The notes under the pieces were generated by a model. It saw nothing but the letters and a program-made list of their open reading frames with translations, was not told the origin of the DNA and ran no database searches. This document shows positions 32,755 to 44,407 of a stretch of 64,000 bases of DNA, piece by piece (position 1 is the first letter of the stretch; each line of letters opens with the position of its first letter). The stretch covers positions 16,710,501 to 16,774,500 of the forward strand of contig CM055883.1 of the NCBI GenBank assembly GCA_029582165.1. The letters are read 5' to 3'. Origin of the DNA: Portulaca oleracea. Its lineage: Eukaryota; Streptophyta; Magnoliopsida; Caryophyllales; Portulacaceae. Both the position numbers and the translations under genes were made by a program.

Positions 32755-34452
32755 TTCACAATATATATAGTATACTTTTCTCGCTTTTCCTTTTAATGTT
32801 TTATGTCAATGTCTGACTGTTAATCACGTATTTGCATCTTCTGTGTTCATGCAGATGTTATTGGTGTTGTTGTCACTGCAACACTGACTGTAGTCACTTA
32901 CAAGCGAACCCCAGGCCCTAATCCTAAAATGACAAGGACTGTACGCCGACAAGTACTGCTATGTGACAAGCGGTACCTATTTCAATTATGGATTTGCTTT
33001 GCTTATGCTTTGACGTTTGGTATAATCTGATTACTTGGAGTTGATTGTTCCGTTTGTATGTGCAGGATGCATCTTTTGTTGCTTACAATATTTAGAGATT
33101 TCGCAGAACTTGAGGGTCGTACACTCCATGAAGATCTCGATAGAGACAACGTACTACTTGCTTCCAGAGTCGAAGTTCAATCTTATCGAGGTAATGTCAC
33201 ATTCTACTTTCATTCCCTACCCCACTTTCTTACGTAATAATTTATCAACTCAATGTATCATGTTTTATTTCAGGATCAACATCGTTGACCACCATAGCCC
33301 GTAGTTCGTTGATGATTGCTCCTAGCATTCCAGAAACGGATGACTTGGAATCATGGTACGTTAATCATTCTTTTACTTAATTGTTCAATTTTCGAACGTT
33401 ATTCATTTTATAATTCTTACCCTCCCGCATGTTAGGTCTGAGTTACACATTGTCGAACGACGCCTCAAATGGATGCGTTGTAAGCCGTTGCACATAGCTG
33501 ACTTGCAAATATTTTACTCCGCTTGAAGTATTCCACTTGCGGGGTTTATACCTGCGGCAGATGTATGTATTTTCGTCAATACCATTTATGATCTATTATG
33601 TGATTAACCATAACTATACCCGCACTAACAATGTACTATTTCGTGGTTTGCAGGTTAAATACTATCGTATTCTTTCGTTTGCCTTTATAGATAATATAAC
33701 ATACGATGCTTGCACTGTGTGCAAATGTCATGCCAGCACGTGTGAATCCCCGTTATGGGAACTGCAGTTGAAAGATGATGTGCCGTTCTGTACATGTTCT
33801 GTCCCTAACTTGACCATGAAACGGTAACCCTTATGTTATCAATTCATCCACCATTTTTCGTTGTGATTACATATTTGAATTACACACAAAACCTATTATC
33901 CACCACAATTTTTTTTCCTAACTCATTTCTTTCTTCTGAAGATTTATCTTCTTAGTCACGTTGCGAGATTGTAGTGGCACCAAATCATTCACCGTCTTCC
34001 ATGAGGGTGCACAGATATTGTTGCACAGTAACAAACAAGATTTGGATACCTACGCCGCACAGGTTATAGCATGAGTTACATTTCTTATAAAACTTTAACA
34101 CTATTAGATGTTAATAATTACCTAATTAGTTTATTATTCTTCCGTACAACCCGAACCGGTTCTAACCATGGGGGCTTATATAGATTTGCATCAGCAACAG
34201 CATAACAAGCCACGGTGGTTCATCATATATCCTCCGGGTCCCGATGGGAGGGTCACGCCTGATGTGTTGCGTAGTCCATTTCGGCTTATCGTCCCATGTT
34301 CTGATGATTGGGATGAAGAACTTATTCACATGCGCAACACCTCCCGGTACAAAGGGTACACACCTTTCACACTTGCACTTTCATATGTATAGTTTGTTTC
34401 ATACAATTTTACCACTACTTATACGATAATTTAAAATTGCAGGTCATCATAG
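32190..34452 (+). pseudogene. RPA1-like single-strand DNA binding gene of the Helitron
   Basis: Spliced gene right after the helicase. Exons I can place are 32190-32345, 32427-32700 and 32855-32972. Further exon-like parts lie near 33064-33190, 33275-33355, 33436-33525, 33655-33825, 33943-34060 and 34148-34452. Exon 2 (EIVAVIEGDHLIAHWTDRL, YHITGLSI) looks like the first OB fold. The part at 33655-33825 has a zinc-finger pattern (YDACTVCKCH ... FCTC), continuing into FIFLVTLRDCSG as in the RPA1 C-terminal domain. A TAG six codons after the first ATG (32205-32207) and a stop after IFYSA suggest decay. Plant Helitrons often carry such RPA copies beside RepHel. The protein would bind displaced single strands. 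Confidence 0.82.
32701..32751. repeat. (TA)n microsatellite at a splice donor
   Basis: About 25 ta units start immediately at the GT donor after FKG codons in the RPA-like gene, so the repeat expanded at the intron's first bases. Confidence 0.92.
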
Positions 34453-34662
34453 GGAATGATGATGCATAATGCAACTTGCCATGGTCGACGTTCATTGTCA
34501 TTTTAGGAAATTTTCTATTGCTAAATTACATGTTTTGTCGGAACAATTTATTATGATGTTTTCCACTTAACAATTTCATTAATATTTCGTTTGGTTTATT
34601 TGTATGGACAGTTACTTATACATAACTTTTATAAAATATCAAAAAATTAACTAATTGAGGTC

Positions 34663-34692
34663 CCTCCGTGCATCGCACGGGTTGAGGCCTAG
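34663..34692 (+). terminator. Helitron 3' terminus 1 (hairpin and CTAG)
   Basis: ccgtgcatcgcacgg forms a perfect 6-bp stem hairpin followed 8 nt later by cctag and then T. This hairpin plus CTAG|T is the standard 3' end of plant Helitrons and terminates transposition. It closes the element that carries the RepHel and RPA genes. Confidence 0.9.
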
Positions 34693-34829
34693 TAATAATA
34701 ATAATAAAGTTTGTGGGTCCCGGTGAATGGAGAAAAGAGATTAATTATAGGGATTTCGACAAATCAAAAAGTAGATAAATGCTAAATTAAATTATTTTGA
34801 TGCAACTATCAGTTATTATAATTATTTTG

Positions 34830-34865
<36 letters not shown>

Positions 34866-34872
34866 CAACAAC

Positions 34873-34926
<54 letters not shown>

Positions 34927-35169
34927 CTATATAATATTAATAGTAAAGTTTGTGGGTACCGCTGAATGGAGAAAAGAGATTAATTGGAGAGATTACAACC
35001 AATAAAAAAGTAGATAACTGTTAAATTAAATTATTTTGGTGCAACGATCAGTATTTATAATTATTTCGGACTAATCTTTCTAAATTATATTTATAATTAC
35101 TATTAAATCTTTGATTTTTCAAAATATCTATTTTAATATACTCCGTGCATTGCACGGGTTGAAACCTAG
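34693..35169 (+). mobile_element. Second, non-autonomous Helitron remnant
   Basis: Two related units (about 34713-34830 and 34945-35095; agtttgtgggtcccggtgaa versus agtttgtgggtaccgctgaa) are separated by about 95 bp of (aat)n. The second unit starts TCTATATAATATTAATAG at 34925, a Helitron-like 5' end. The remnant ends with ctccgtgcattgcacgg and cctag|t at 35166-35169. It encodes nothing. The autonomous copy appears to have inserted into, or next to, this older element. Confidence 0.78.
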
Positions 35170-35562
35170 TTAGACTAATAATACTAATTAGTAAAGTTAA
35201 TAAGACTTGGGGAAAAAGCTTCTCCATAACCGACCACTAAAAATAGTAATTAGGAATTCATGATTTTAAAAATTCTGAAAAAGAATAATAATACTAATAA
35301 TAATGATAATAATACTAAAAAAACACATAATTAACTAATTAAAAACTAACACATAATCATCAATAATTAACATGTAATTTACCAAATTACCCCCATTCCC
35401 ATGCATAACCATGCACGTAGAAAAGATTATATTACCCTTAATAATCCAACGACGATCCTACGAGCTGAAGTGTTAATAATTTAAACACGGAAACAATTAA
35501 CGAACGTAAAATAATACTAATGACGTAACGGTAATTATACTCGGATTTTCCGGGGTTTTACA
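35170..35562. other. Right tail of the outer insertion, non-coding
   Basis: AT-rich stretch ending tcggattttccggggtttta plus ca, which is the terminus of the 10.9-kb insertion. No ORF of note. A short (aat) tract lies at 35283-35315. Confidence 0.6.
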
Positions 35563-35567
35563 CTTTG

Positions 35568-36896
35568 AGACTTTAGCCATACCGTATCATGAGTACCCCT
35601 AAAATCTGAATGGTCAATATAGTTGTGGGGAATATGTGGAAAATTTTTGTGAATCTTCTCAATGCCGCAATGTCGAGGTTCCTCCTCAGTGTTTTGTATG
35701 TCAAGCTTGGGGTCATGTATTTAATCCTTGCCCTGAATATCGTGCATTTAAAGCTTTTATGGATGGGTGTGAAATGGAGGATGAGGATGATGGCCCAATG
35801 TTCATATTTACTAAACCCCCTTCCCCCTTCACCTGTTGAGAGTATTGAAAAATCATGTGATACTAAGTCTGATCAGGTTAGTGAGCTCATTAGTGAGAAT
35901 ACACTAGAGGATGAGACACCATTGATGGAGAAGGATTTCACAAGTAATGAATTTGGGGGTGATGATGTTGTGCTCAATGAGAATACTCTTAATGAATATT
36001 TAGTCACACCTTTGTCCATACTATTATATGAGGAGGGGATTGAATGTTTTGATGATTCTGATACACATTTTATCCACAAGTAGTCTAGTGCCAGTTCATT
36101 GGCCCATCTTGTTGATCTAAACGTTCAATCTCCATGTGTGGATCAATCAGAGGATTCATCTTTAGTTACTCCTTCCCCCTCTCTTCCAACTCAGGATCTT
36201 AATTTCCATGATGCATTGGTGTGTGAATATGAGTCCTTCACGATGGGTTATGTTCCTGACCATTCCACTTTCACTTTTGATGATGTTTTGAATGATGCAC
36301 CTTTGTCTACTGATAGTTATAGTTCTTCTGATGAGTCTGAAATTGATGAAGATGAAAGTGTACCTTCTTGTAATGTTGGAAGTGTTGTAATATGGTATAA
36401 CCCTACTTTTTCCTTATCACCCACTAATGATTATGATGAATTGAGTGAAAGTTATGAATTGGAGTTTGTTTTTGATGAAAATTGCATTGAGGTGTAGTGT
36501 GAGGATTCTTTGTGTTCTAATGAAATTGAAATTGTTTCCGCACCCCCCTTCTCTCATGTGATTTGTTTTCCTACACTCCTTTCTCGTGAACATGAGTTTA
36601 TGAAGTCCCTAGGTCTTTTAGGAGGGTATAATTTCCTCAATCATCCCTATAGTACCTACCTAGAGGACTTGCCTTGGAGAATCAATTTTGTGCATTCATT
36701 CCATTATTTTTCTAATTATTCCAAGGCTTTTGATAAATTGTTGAGAGCACTAATGTTTGCTAATGTACTATTGAGATTGTGCTGTTATGTTTCTTCTTCT
36801 TTTCTTTTGGGGGTTCTTGCCTACCTTTATTTCTATTCCAATGAGGGCATCGTAGAGTTTTTGTCTGGGAGTGGGGTGGCACAAGTGCCTTTTTAG
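35568..36896 (+). pseudogene. Gag-like gene of the TGTTCGG family, remainder (copy A)
   Basis: Continues the gene interrupted at 24664. CFVCQAWGHVFNPC (CX2CX4HX4C) aligns in place with the knuckle of the intact copy. A frameshift near 35820 follows. Then come an acidic middle region (SENTLEDETPLMEKD), the conserved SFTMGY / STFTF / SSSDESEIDEDE / NVGSVVIWYNP block, a TAG at 36495, and HSFHYFSNYSKAFDKLLRAL. A deletion near 36790 removes the second LLRAL segment seen in the sister copy at 38685-39461 and fuses the frame to 3' non-coding sequence. It is inactive. Confidence 0.82.
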
Positions 36897-38211
36897 TTTT
36901 TGGATGAGAAAAGACTTTAGTTGTCATGGAAATTAGGCGAAAGTTTTAAAATTTTTATCGGCTAAGAGGTAGTTTGTATATGTGGTTATGTCGTTGATTG
37001 CTAGAATAATGCAATTGCTTAGTTAGGAATAGTTAGTGAATGCTTGAAAGGCTTCAGACTTGATTGTTACTTTCCTAAACATAATAACCTTACCTGTATT
37101 TGAAACCATGTGGTATCCTTAGAAATTCACTTCTAGGCTAGTTAATGTGATGGTTTTGGTTTAGGTGGAAAGGTTTAGCTTCTTGAATATCCATGCTCTA
37201 AGTAAGAAAAGCTGAAAAACAAAGGAAAGTAATAAGGGTTAGTACACCTACACGGGTTGATATGAGCGGTACGACGCTCTTACCCCTTAAGCACTTCGTA
37301 TGCGTATGGAGTAGCCTGTGTTGGCAGGGTAAACCCCATTTATGGGCCATCCAATTCCTAAAAATACTAACACAAGTCTAGTTGAATAATGTGAAAATGT
37401 TGGCTCACCTACATAGATCGGTGTGAGTGGTGTAGCACTCACGCCCCTTAAGCACCTTGTATGTGAATGGAAAGGATCTATATTGGGAGAGTAGACCCCT
37501 TTCAACGCCATTCAATTCTCGAACAAACCGACTTCAAAAAAAAAAAAAGTTAAGTGCAATAAGTGTGGAACCTTTATCTATGTAACTTGCGACCCACACC
37601 AAGCCAAGGGAGACACAAAATAGAGAGGAGAACCACCATTAATTTGTTAAAAGTTGAGCATGGGTGTTTGAGTAGCTAATTCTACATAACTGAACCTTGA
37701 CTTGAACAAAAACATGTCGGAAACACTGCACTTGAGCATGAGGAACCCATCAAGCTTATGCATGAGCGAGGTGAAAAATGTGAAGTTCAGTAACAGTCTT
37801 GCTAGTTGCCTTGATAGTGCCTGTTAACTGTTTTGAGTTAAGTGAATGCGCTGTTTGAGTAGTTAGCTTCGCGACCGTGTGTGTGGATCTCCTTTATGCT
37901 AACCCTTATCTTGATTTCGCTTGTTTTATCTCACAAAGTGTTTCTCCTCCTTTCTTTTCTTTTGTTTTGAGTCTCTTTTCTTTTCTGTTCTTTCATTTCA
38001 TTTCATTTCTTTTCCTTTGCTTTTGTGGGTATAGCGTCTATAAACCCTCACGAGACCATCCTCATCCACTTGGGCTGCCAAGGGCTGTAAAGGGCTTGAT
38101 GCATGTGCTAAATGCATCCGCAATTCCTGCAAAAGTGAGTTAGGGTAGCTAGTTTCTTTTTCTTCTTTGTTTTAGTTTGCTCGGGGTGAGTAAACCTTTA
38201 TGTGAGAGTGT
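36897..38211 (+). other. 3' untranslated region of copy A
   Basis: Non-coding and colinear with 39650-40995. It contains two copies of a ccccttaagcac ... tatg(c/t)g(t/a)atgga module (37259-37350 and 37420-37510), a pyrimidine-rich block (37940-38010), and the last bases before the next LTR (gctcggggtgag). I see no polymerase genes here, so the element's internal region is gag-like gene plus 3' UTR only. Confidence 0.7.
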
Positions 38212-38579
38212 TGTTCGGTCTCGTTTTGAGCCGAATTGATATCATTTATAAGGTGTTTTGCTAATTTTAGCCCCTTGATTTTGTATTAGTTATGAAGATT
38301 TTGTGTTTTTGTAGGATAATCAAGAGTTAGAAGGAAAAGAAGGACAAAAAGCTCAAAAAACCCATCAACAAGGTTGTAGCACCCGCTACGACAGCTGTAG
38401 TACCAACTACGATAGTTGTAGCACCCGCTCCAACAACAGTGGAGAAACCAGAATTTTTCCTCCAGGGCATAATACCCGCGACGACGATAGACATTTCTCT
38501 GGAAAAAGCCTAGCGCCCGCTACACAAGACGTGACACCCGCGACAGCCGGGCAGAATGAGGTCACACCCGCGACCTGTT
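38212..38579 (+). repeat. Truncated LTR (TGTTCGG family) at a recombination junction
   Basis: The first 368 bp match the LTR at 22917, including a palindromic GC cassette (38376-38578). The sequence then jumps within gtcacacccgcgacc into internal DNA that begins gaatctttagtcacaccttt. The missing part includes the TATA word and the entire 3' half. Confidence 0.85.
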
Positions 38580-40995
38580 GAATCTTTAGTCACACCTTTG
38601 TCTATACTATTATATGAGGAGGGGATTTAATGTTTTGATGATTCTGATACATCTTTTGTCCACAAGGAGTCTAGTGCTAGTTCATTGGCCCGTCTTGTTG
38701 AACTACACGCTCAATCTCCATGTGTGGATCAATCTGAGGATTCATCTTTAGTTACTCCTTTCCCCTCTCTTCCAACTCAAGATCTTAATTTCCATGATGC
38801 ATTGGTGTGTGAATATAAGTCTTTCACGATGGGTTATGTTTTTGAGCATTCCACTTTCACTTTTGGTGATGTTTTGAATGATGCACCTTTGTCTACTGAT
38901 ACTTATAGTTCTTCTGATGTGTCTGAAATTGATGAAAATGAAAGTGTACCTTCTTGTAATGTTGGAAGTGTTGTAATGTGGTATAATCGTTCTTTTTCCT
39001 TATCACCCACTGATGATTATGATGAATTGAGTGAAAGTTACGAATTGGAGTTTGTTTTTGATGAAAATTACATTGAGGTGGAGTGTGAGGATTCTTTGTG
39101 TTCTAATGAAATTGAAACTGTTTCCCCACCCCCCCTTCATGTGATTTGTTTTCCTACACTCCTTTCTCGTGAACATGAGTTTATGAAGTCCCTAGGTCTT
39201 TTAGGAGGGTATAATTTCCTCAATCTTCCCTATAGTACCTACCTAGAGGACTTGCCTTGGAGAATCAATTTTGTGCAATCATTCCATTATTTTACTGATT
39301 ATTCCAAGGCTTTTGATAAATTGTTGAGAGCACTAACGTTTGCTGATGTACTATTGAGATTGTGCTATTATGTTCACCACTTGGAGATGCATGCGAAAAT
39401 GCATGACTTATTACTACGAGCGTTGAATGGTTCTGACATGGTGCCCGACATCTTGAGGTAAGAAGGAGTGAGTCTTTTGTTAAGAAACGTTCCTGGTAAT
39501 ATCCTTCCTCATCTTTCTTATACGGTTAGTGAGTTGGCTTTCTTTTCTTCTTTTCTTTTCTTTTGGTGTGTTTCTTCTTCTTTTCTTTTGGGGTTCTTGC
39601 TTAACTTTATTTCTATTCCAATGAGGACATTGTAGAGTTTTTATGTGGGAGTGGGGTGGCACAAGTGCCTTTTTAGTTTTTGGATGAGAAATGACTTTAG
39701 TTGTCATGGAAATTAGGCGAAATTTTAAAATTTTTATCGGCTAAGAGATAGTTTGTATATGTGGTTATGTTGTTGATTGCTTGAATAGTGCAATTGCTTA
39801 GTTAGGAATAGTTAGTGAATGCTTGACAGGCTTCAGACTTGATTGTTACTTTCTTAAACATAATAACCTTACCTGTATTTGCAACCATGTGGTATCCTTA
39901 GAAATTCACTTCTAAGCTAGTTAATGTGATGGTTTTGGTTTAGGTGGAAAGTTTTAGCTTCTTGAATATCCATGCTCTAAGTAAGAAAAGCTGAAAAACA
40001 ATGGAAAGTAATAAGGGTTAGTACACCTACACGGGTTGGTATGAGCGGTACGACGCTCTTACCCCTTAAGCACTTCGTATGCGTATGGAGTAGCCTGCGT
40101 TGGGAGGGTAAACCCCATTTATGGGCTATCCAATTCCCAAAAAGACTAACACAAGTTTAGTTGAATAATGTGAAAATGTTGGTTCACCTACATAGATCGG
40201 TGTAAGTGGTGTAGCACTCACGCCCCTTAAGCACCTTGTATGTGAATGGAAAGGATCTATATTGGGAGAGTAGACCCCTTTCAACGCCATTCAATTCTCG
40301 AACAAACTGACTTAAAAAAAAAGTTAAGTGCAATAAGTGCGGAACCTTTATCTATGTAACCTGCGACCCTCACCAATCTAAGGGCGACACAAAATAGAGA
40401 GGGGAACCACCATTAATTCGTTAAAAGTTGAGCATGGGTGTTTGAGTAGCTAATTCTACATAATTGAACCTTGATTTGAACAAAAACATGTCGGAAACAC
40501 TGCACTTGAGCATGAGGAACCCATCAAGCTTATGCATGAGTGAGGTGAAAAATGTGAAGTTTAGTAACAGTCTTGCTAGTTGTCTTGATAGTGCCTGTTA
40601 ACTGTTTTGAGTTGAGTGAATGCGCTGTTTGAGTAGTTAGCTTTGCGACCGTGTGTGTGGATCTCCTTTATGCTAACCCTTATCTTGATTTCGCTTGTTT
40701 TATCTCACAAAGTGTTTCTCCTCCTTTCTTTTCTTTAGTTTTGAGTCTCATTTCTTTTCTTTTCTTTTATGTTCTTTCATTTCATTTCTTTTCTTTTCCT
40801 TTGCTTTTGGGGGTATAGCGTCTATAAACCCTCACGAGACCTTCCTCGTCCACTTGGGCTGCCAAGGGCTGTAAAGGGCATGATGCATATGCTAAATGCA
40901 TCCGCAATTCATGCAAAAGTGAGTTAGGGTAGCTAGTTTCTTTTTCTTCTTTGCTTTAGTTTGCTCGGGGTGAGGAAACCTTTATGTGGGAGTGT
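38580..40995 (+). mobile_element. Second, partial internal region of the TGTTCGG family
   Basis: Colinear with 35993-38211 at high identity: the C-terminal half of the gag-like gene, the 3' UTR with its duplicated module, and the pyrimidine block. It ends at the LTR start at 40996. Together with 38212-38579 it makes a tandem duplication of about 2.6 kb. Confidence 0.85.
38685..39461 (+). pseudogene. Gag-like gene, C-terminal half (open, 5' truncated)
   Basis: An open frame of 258 codons that enters from 38640 or earlier, so the methionine at 38685 is not a natural start. It has SFTMGYVFEHSTFTF, SDVSEIDENESVPSC, NVGSVVMWYNRSFSLSP, VFDENYIEVECED and the tail SKAFDKLLRAL ... MHDLLLRALNGSDMVPDI. 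The last part matches the tail of the intact 544-aa protein, showing two FDKLLRAL/LLLRAL repeats about 35 residues apart. N-terminal gag-like and knuckle parts are absent. Confidence 0.8.
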
Positions 40996-43900
40996 TGTTC
41001 GGTCTCGTTCCGAGCCGAATTGATATCATTTATAAGGTGTTTTGCTAGTTTTAGCCCCTTGATTTTGTATTAGTTATGAAGATTTGTGTTTTTGTGGGAT
41101 AATCATGAGTTAGAAGGAAAGGAAGGACAAAAAGCTCCAAAAACCCATCAACAAGGTCATAGCACCGACTACGACAGCTGTAGTACCCGCTACGACAGTT
41201 GTAGCACCCGCTCCAACAGCAGCGGAAAAATCATAATTTTTCCTCCAGGGCCTAGCACCCGCGATGACGATAGACATTTCTCTTGAAAAAGCATAGCGCC
41301 CGCTACACAATACGTGACACCCGCGACAGTCTGGCAGAATGAGGTCGCACCCGTGACCTGGTTGGTAGCGCCCGCGGCGACTGTTGATGCAAGTGACAGA
41401 CGATTTCCAGGGTGGTTGGTAGCGCCCGCGACCGATCAGCAGTTGGGGAAATTAAATGCACAGCTGCTATGCTTACTTGTAGGGTTAGACCTTGTTTTAT
41501 TTCCTTCTATAAATACCCAAAACATTTCTGCAGTAGAATCAAGTAGCTAGACTTAAAACTAGATTAGGATTAGAATAGAATTAGGTTTTATTGCATCTTT
41601 CTTATCTTGCTTTTATCTTTCATTAAGCTTTAATTGTTTCCTTTTATTGTAATCAACTCTCTATTTTAATCAATTCAAGGAATTTCCAAGTTCTTGCTCT
41701 CTTTAAAGTTTTCATTGTTGATTTGCATTCAAAGTTTTCTAGTGCTAGTTCACCACCAATCCAACTTTTAGTGAGGAGGAGGATTAAGAGTAACAAATTC
41801 TACTTCAAGTGAGGATTTGGGGCTTCTTAGTAATCCAAATCGAAATTTTTCTTGTTTGTTCGGGGGATCCACACACACGGTCGCGAAGCTAACTACTCAA
41901 ACAACGCATTCACTCAACTCAAAGTAGTTAACAGGCACTATCAAGGCAACTAGCAAGACTGTTACTAAACTTTACATTTTTCACCTCGCTCATGCATAAG
42001 CTTGATGGGTTCCTCATGCTCAAGTGCAGTGTTTCCGACATGTTTTTGTTCAAGTCAAAGTTCAATCAGGTAGAATTAGCTACTCAAACACCCATGCTCA
42101 ACTTTTAACGAATTAATGGTGGTTCCCCTCTCTATTTTGTGTCGCCCTTGGCTTGGTGAGGGTCGCAGGTTACATAGATAAAGGTTCCACACTTATTGCA
42201 CTTAACTTTTTTTTTTGAAATTGGTTTGTTCGAGAATTGAATGGCGGTTAAAGGGGTCTACTCTCCCAATATAGATCCTTTCCATTCACATACAAGGTGC
42301 TTAAGGGGCATCAGTGCTGCACCACTCACACCGATCTATGTAGGTGAACCAACATTTTCACATTATTCAACTAAACTTGTGTTAGTATTTTCGGGAATTG
42401 GTTGGCCCATAAATGGGGTTTACCCTCCCAACACAGGCTACTCCATACGCATATGAAGTGCTTAAGGGGTAAGAGCATCGTACCACTCATACCAACCTTT
42501 GTAGGTGTACTAACCCTTATTACTTTCCATTGTTTTTCAACTTTTCTTACTTAGAGCATGGATATTCAAGAAGCTAAAACTTTCCACCTAAACCTAAACC
42601 ATCACATTAACTAGCCTAGAAGTGAATTTCTAAGTATACCACATGGTTGCAAATATAGGTAAGGTTATTATGTTTAAGAAAGTAACAATCAAGTTTGAAG
42701 CCTATCAAGCATTCACTAACTATTCCTAACTAAACAATTGCACTATTCTAGCAATCAACGACACAACCACATATACAAACTACCTCTTAGCCGATAAAAA
42801 TTTTAAAAATTTCGCCTAATGTCCATGACAACTAAAGTCGTTTCTCATCCAAAAACTAAAAAGGCACTTATGCCACCCCACTCCCACATAAAAACTCTAC
42901 GATATCCTTATTGGAATAGAAATAAATGTAAGCAAGAACTCTAAAAGAAAAGAAGAAGAAACACACCAAAAGAAAATAAAAGAAGAAAAGAAAGCCAATG
43001 CACTAACCGTATAAGAAAGATGAGGAAGGATATTACCAGGAAGGTTTCTTAACAAAAGACTCACTCCTTCTCACCTCAAGATGTCGGGCACTATGTCAGA
43101 ACTATTCAACGCTCGTAGTAATAAGTCATGCATTTTCGCATGCATCTCCAAGTGGTGAACATAATAGCACAATCTCAATAGTACATCAGCAAACGTTAGT
43201 GCTCTCAACAATTTATCAAAAGCCTTGGAATAATCAGTAAAATAATGGAATGATTGCACAAAATTCATTCTCCAAGGCAAGTCCTCTAGGTAGGTACTAT
43301 AGGGACGATTGAGGAAATTATACCCTCCTAAAAGACCTAGGGACTTCATAAACTCATGTTCACGAGAAAGGAGTGTAGGAAAACAAATCACATGAGAGGG
43401 GGGAGGGGTGCGGAAACAATTTCAATTTCATTAGAACACAAAGAATCCTCACACTCCAATTCATAATTTTCACTCAATTCATCATAATCATCAGTGGGTG
43501 ATAAGGGAAAACAAGGATTATACCACATTACAACACTTCCAACATTACAAGAAGGTACACTTTCATTTTCATCAATTTCAGACACATCAGAAGAACTACA
43601 AGTATCAGTAGACAAAGGTGCATCATTCAAAACATCATCAAAACTGAAAGTGGAATGCTCAGGAACATAACCCATCGTGAAAGACTTATATTCACACACC
43701 AATGCATCATGGAAATTAAGATCTTGAGTTGGAAGAGAGGGGAAAGGAGTAACTAAAGATGAATCCTCAAAAATCAAGGTGAAGGATTCGAGATGAAGAA
43801 TTAGTTAAGATTTAATGCATTGAAGGTATAACTTCTTGTTCTCAATTTCATCATTAGATTAGTTTTTCATTCATTGCTTTTAATTGCTTTCTTAGTTATA

Positions 43901-44034
43901 CTTTTCTTCCTTGTTGAATTAGGGTTAGTTCATTTGGAAATTCATGCTATCTTTAGTGTTGGATGATTTCAATTCCTATTAGTTCAATTGCTTTTCATTA
44001 TTTACTTCTTTCCGTATTGAAAACTGTTCGATCT
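40996..44034 (+). repeat. LTR (TGTTCGG family) interrupted by an inverted segment
   Basis: The LTR starts at 40996 and carries a GC cassette at 41158-41445 and a TATA word at 41508-41515. It matches copy A up to the ttcgggg at about 41866. After a 1.9-kb inverted insert it resumes at about 43778 (gaggtgaag-like gaattagttaagattta) and runs to 44034. There it is cut by another LTR start before its own CCGAACA end, so it has no primer site. Confidence 0.82.
41867..43777 (-). mobile_element. Inverted internal segment inside the LTR
   Basis: This is the reverse complement of family internal DNA equivalent to about 38743-40670. On the - strand it encodes the gag-like C-terminal region, with a frame break at a G-run near 43388: SFTMGYVPEHSTFSF then LLSREHEFMKSLGLL and MHDLLLRALNSSDIVPDI. 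The 3' UTR follows, ending in gcgaccgtgtgtgtggatc at the left edge. The edges fall at gggga/tcc in the LTR. No TSD is visible, which argues for recombination or template switching rather than transposition. Confidence 0.82.
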
Positions 44035-44407
44035 CATTTTGAGCCAAATTAAGATCGTAAATTGAGTATTTTTTGTTGCGATTTCTTCACTTGATTGGAA
44101 AAATAGTGTGATTTGCAGATCTTAATCAAAATTCATATAGAAGTGTAAAAAAGGTGGAGAAAAGATGAAAATTTAAGAGAGAATTGGAGAATTGAAAAGA
44201 AGATGAGAAGAAAAATTAAAGGAAGCGGTCCAAGAGTGAGCGGAAGAGAAAAATGTTGGCAGCGCCTGCGACAGAAAGTGAAAATAGACGAGTAACACAA
44301 AACGCTAGCTGCGTTTTTATGGACGCTGGCTGCGTTTTCATGGAAAACTCAATGACGGAATACAAAACGTTGGCAGTGTTTTTGTGGACGCTGGCTGTGT
44401 TTTCCAT
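44035..44407 (+). repeat. Diverged LTR start with an AACGCTG-type palindrome cassette
   Basis: TGTTCGATCTCATTTTGAGC differs slightly from the family LTR start. The following sequence is unrelated to copy A and carries palindromic words such as aacgctagctgcgttt and acgctggctgcgtttt at 44298-44403. The cassette position matches the GTAGC/GTCGC cassettes of the other LTRs. It ends at a junction with gaatctttagtcacaccttt. Confidence 0.7.

Larger units (their letters stand above)
24665..35562. mobile_element. 10.9-kb composite insertion with LTR-like ends
   Basis: Starts TGTAACGCCCTGGAAA and ends TTTTCCGGGGTTTTACA, imperfect inverted ends with TG...CA tips. It is flanked by the 5-bp duplication ctttg at 24660-24664 and 35563-35567. 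Both flanks rejoin the same gag-like gene, so this is a true insertion. The interior is about 3 kb of non-coding AT-rich DNA, a GC-rich patch, a Helitron and a short AT-rich tail. I see no second copy of the terminal sequences, so the outer element is best read as one very long solo LTR (or a similar non-coding retroelement) later invaded by Helitrons. Confidence 0.75.
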
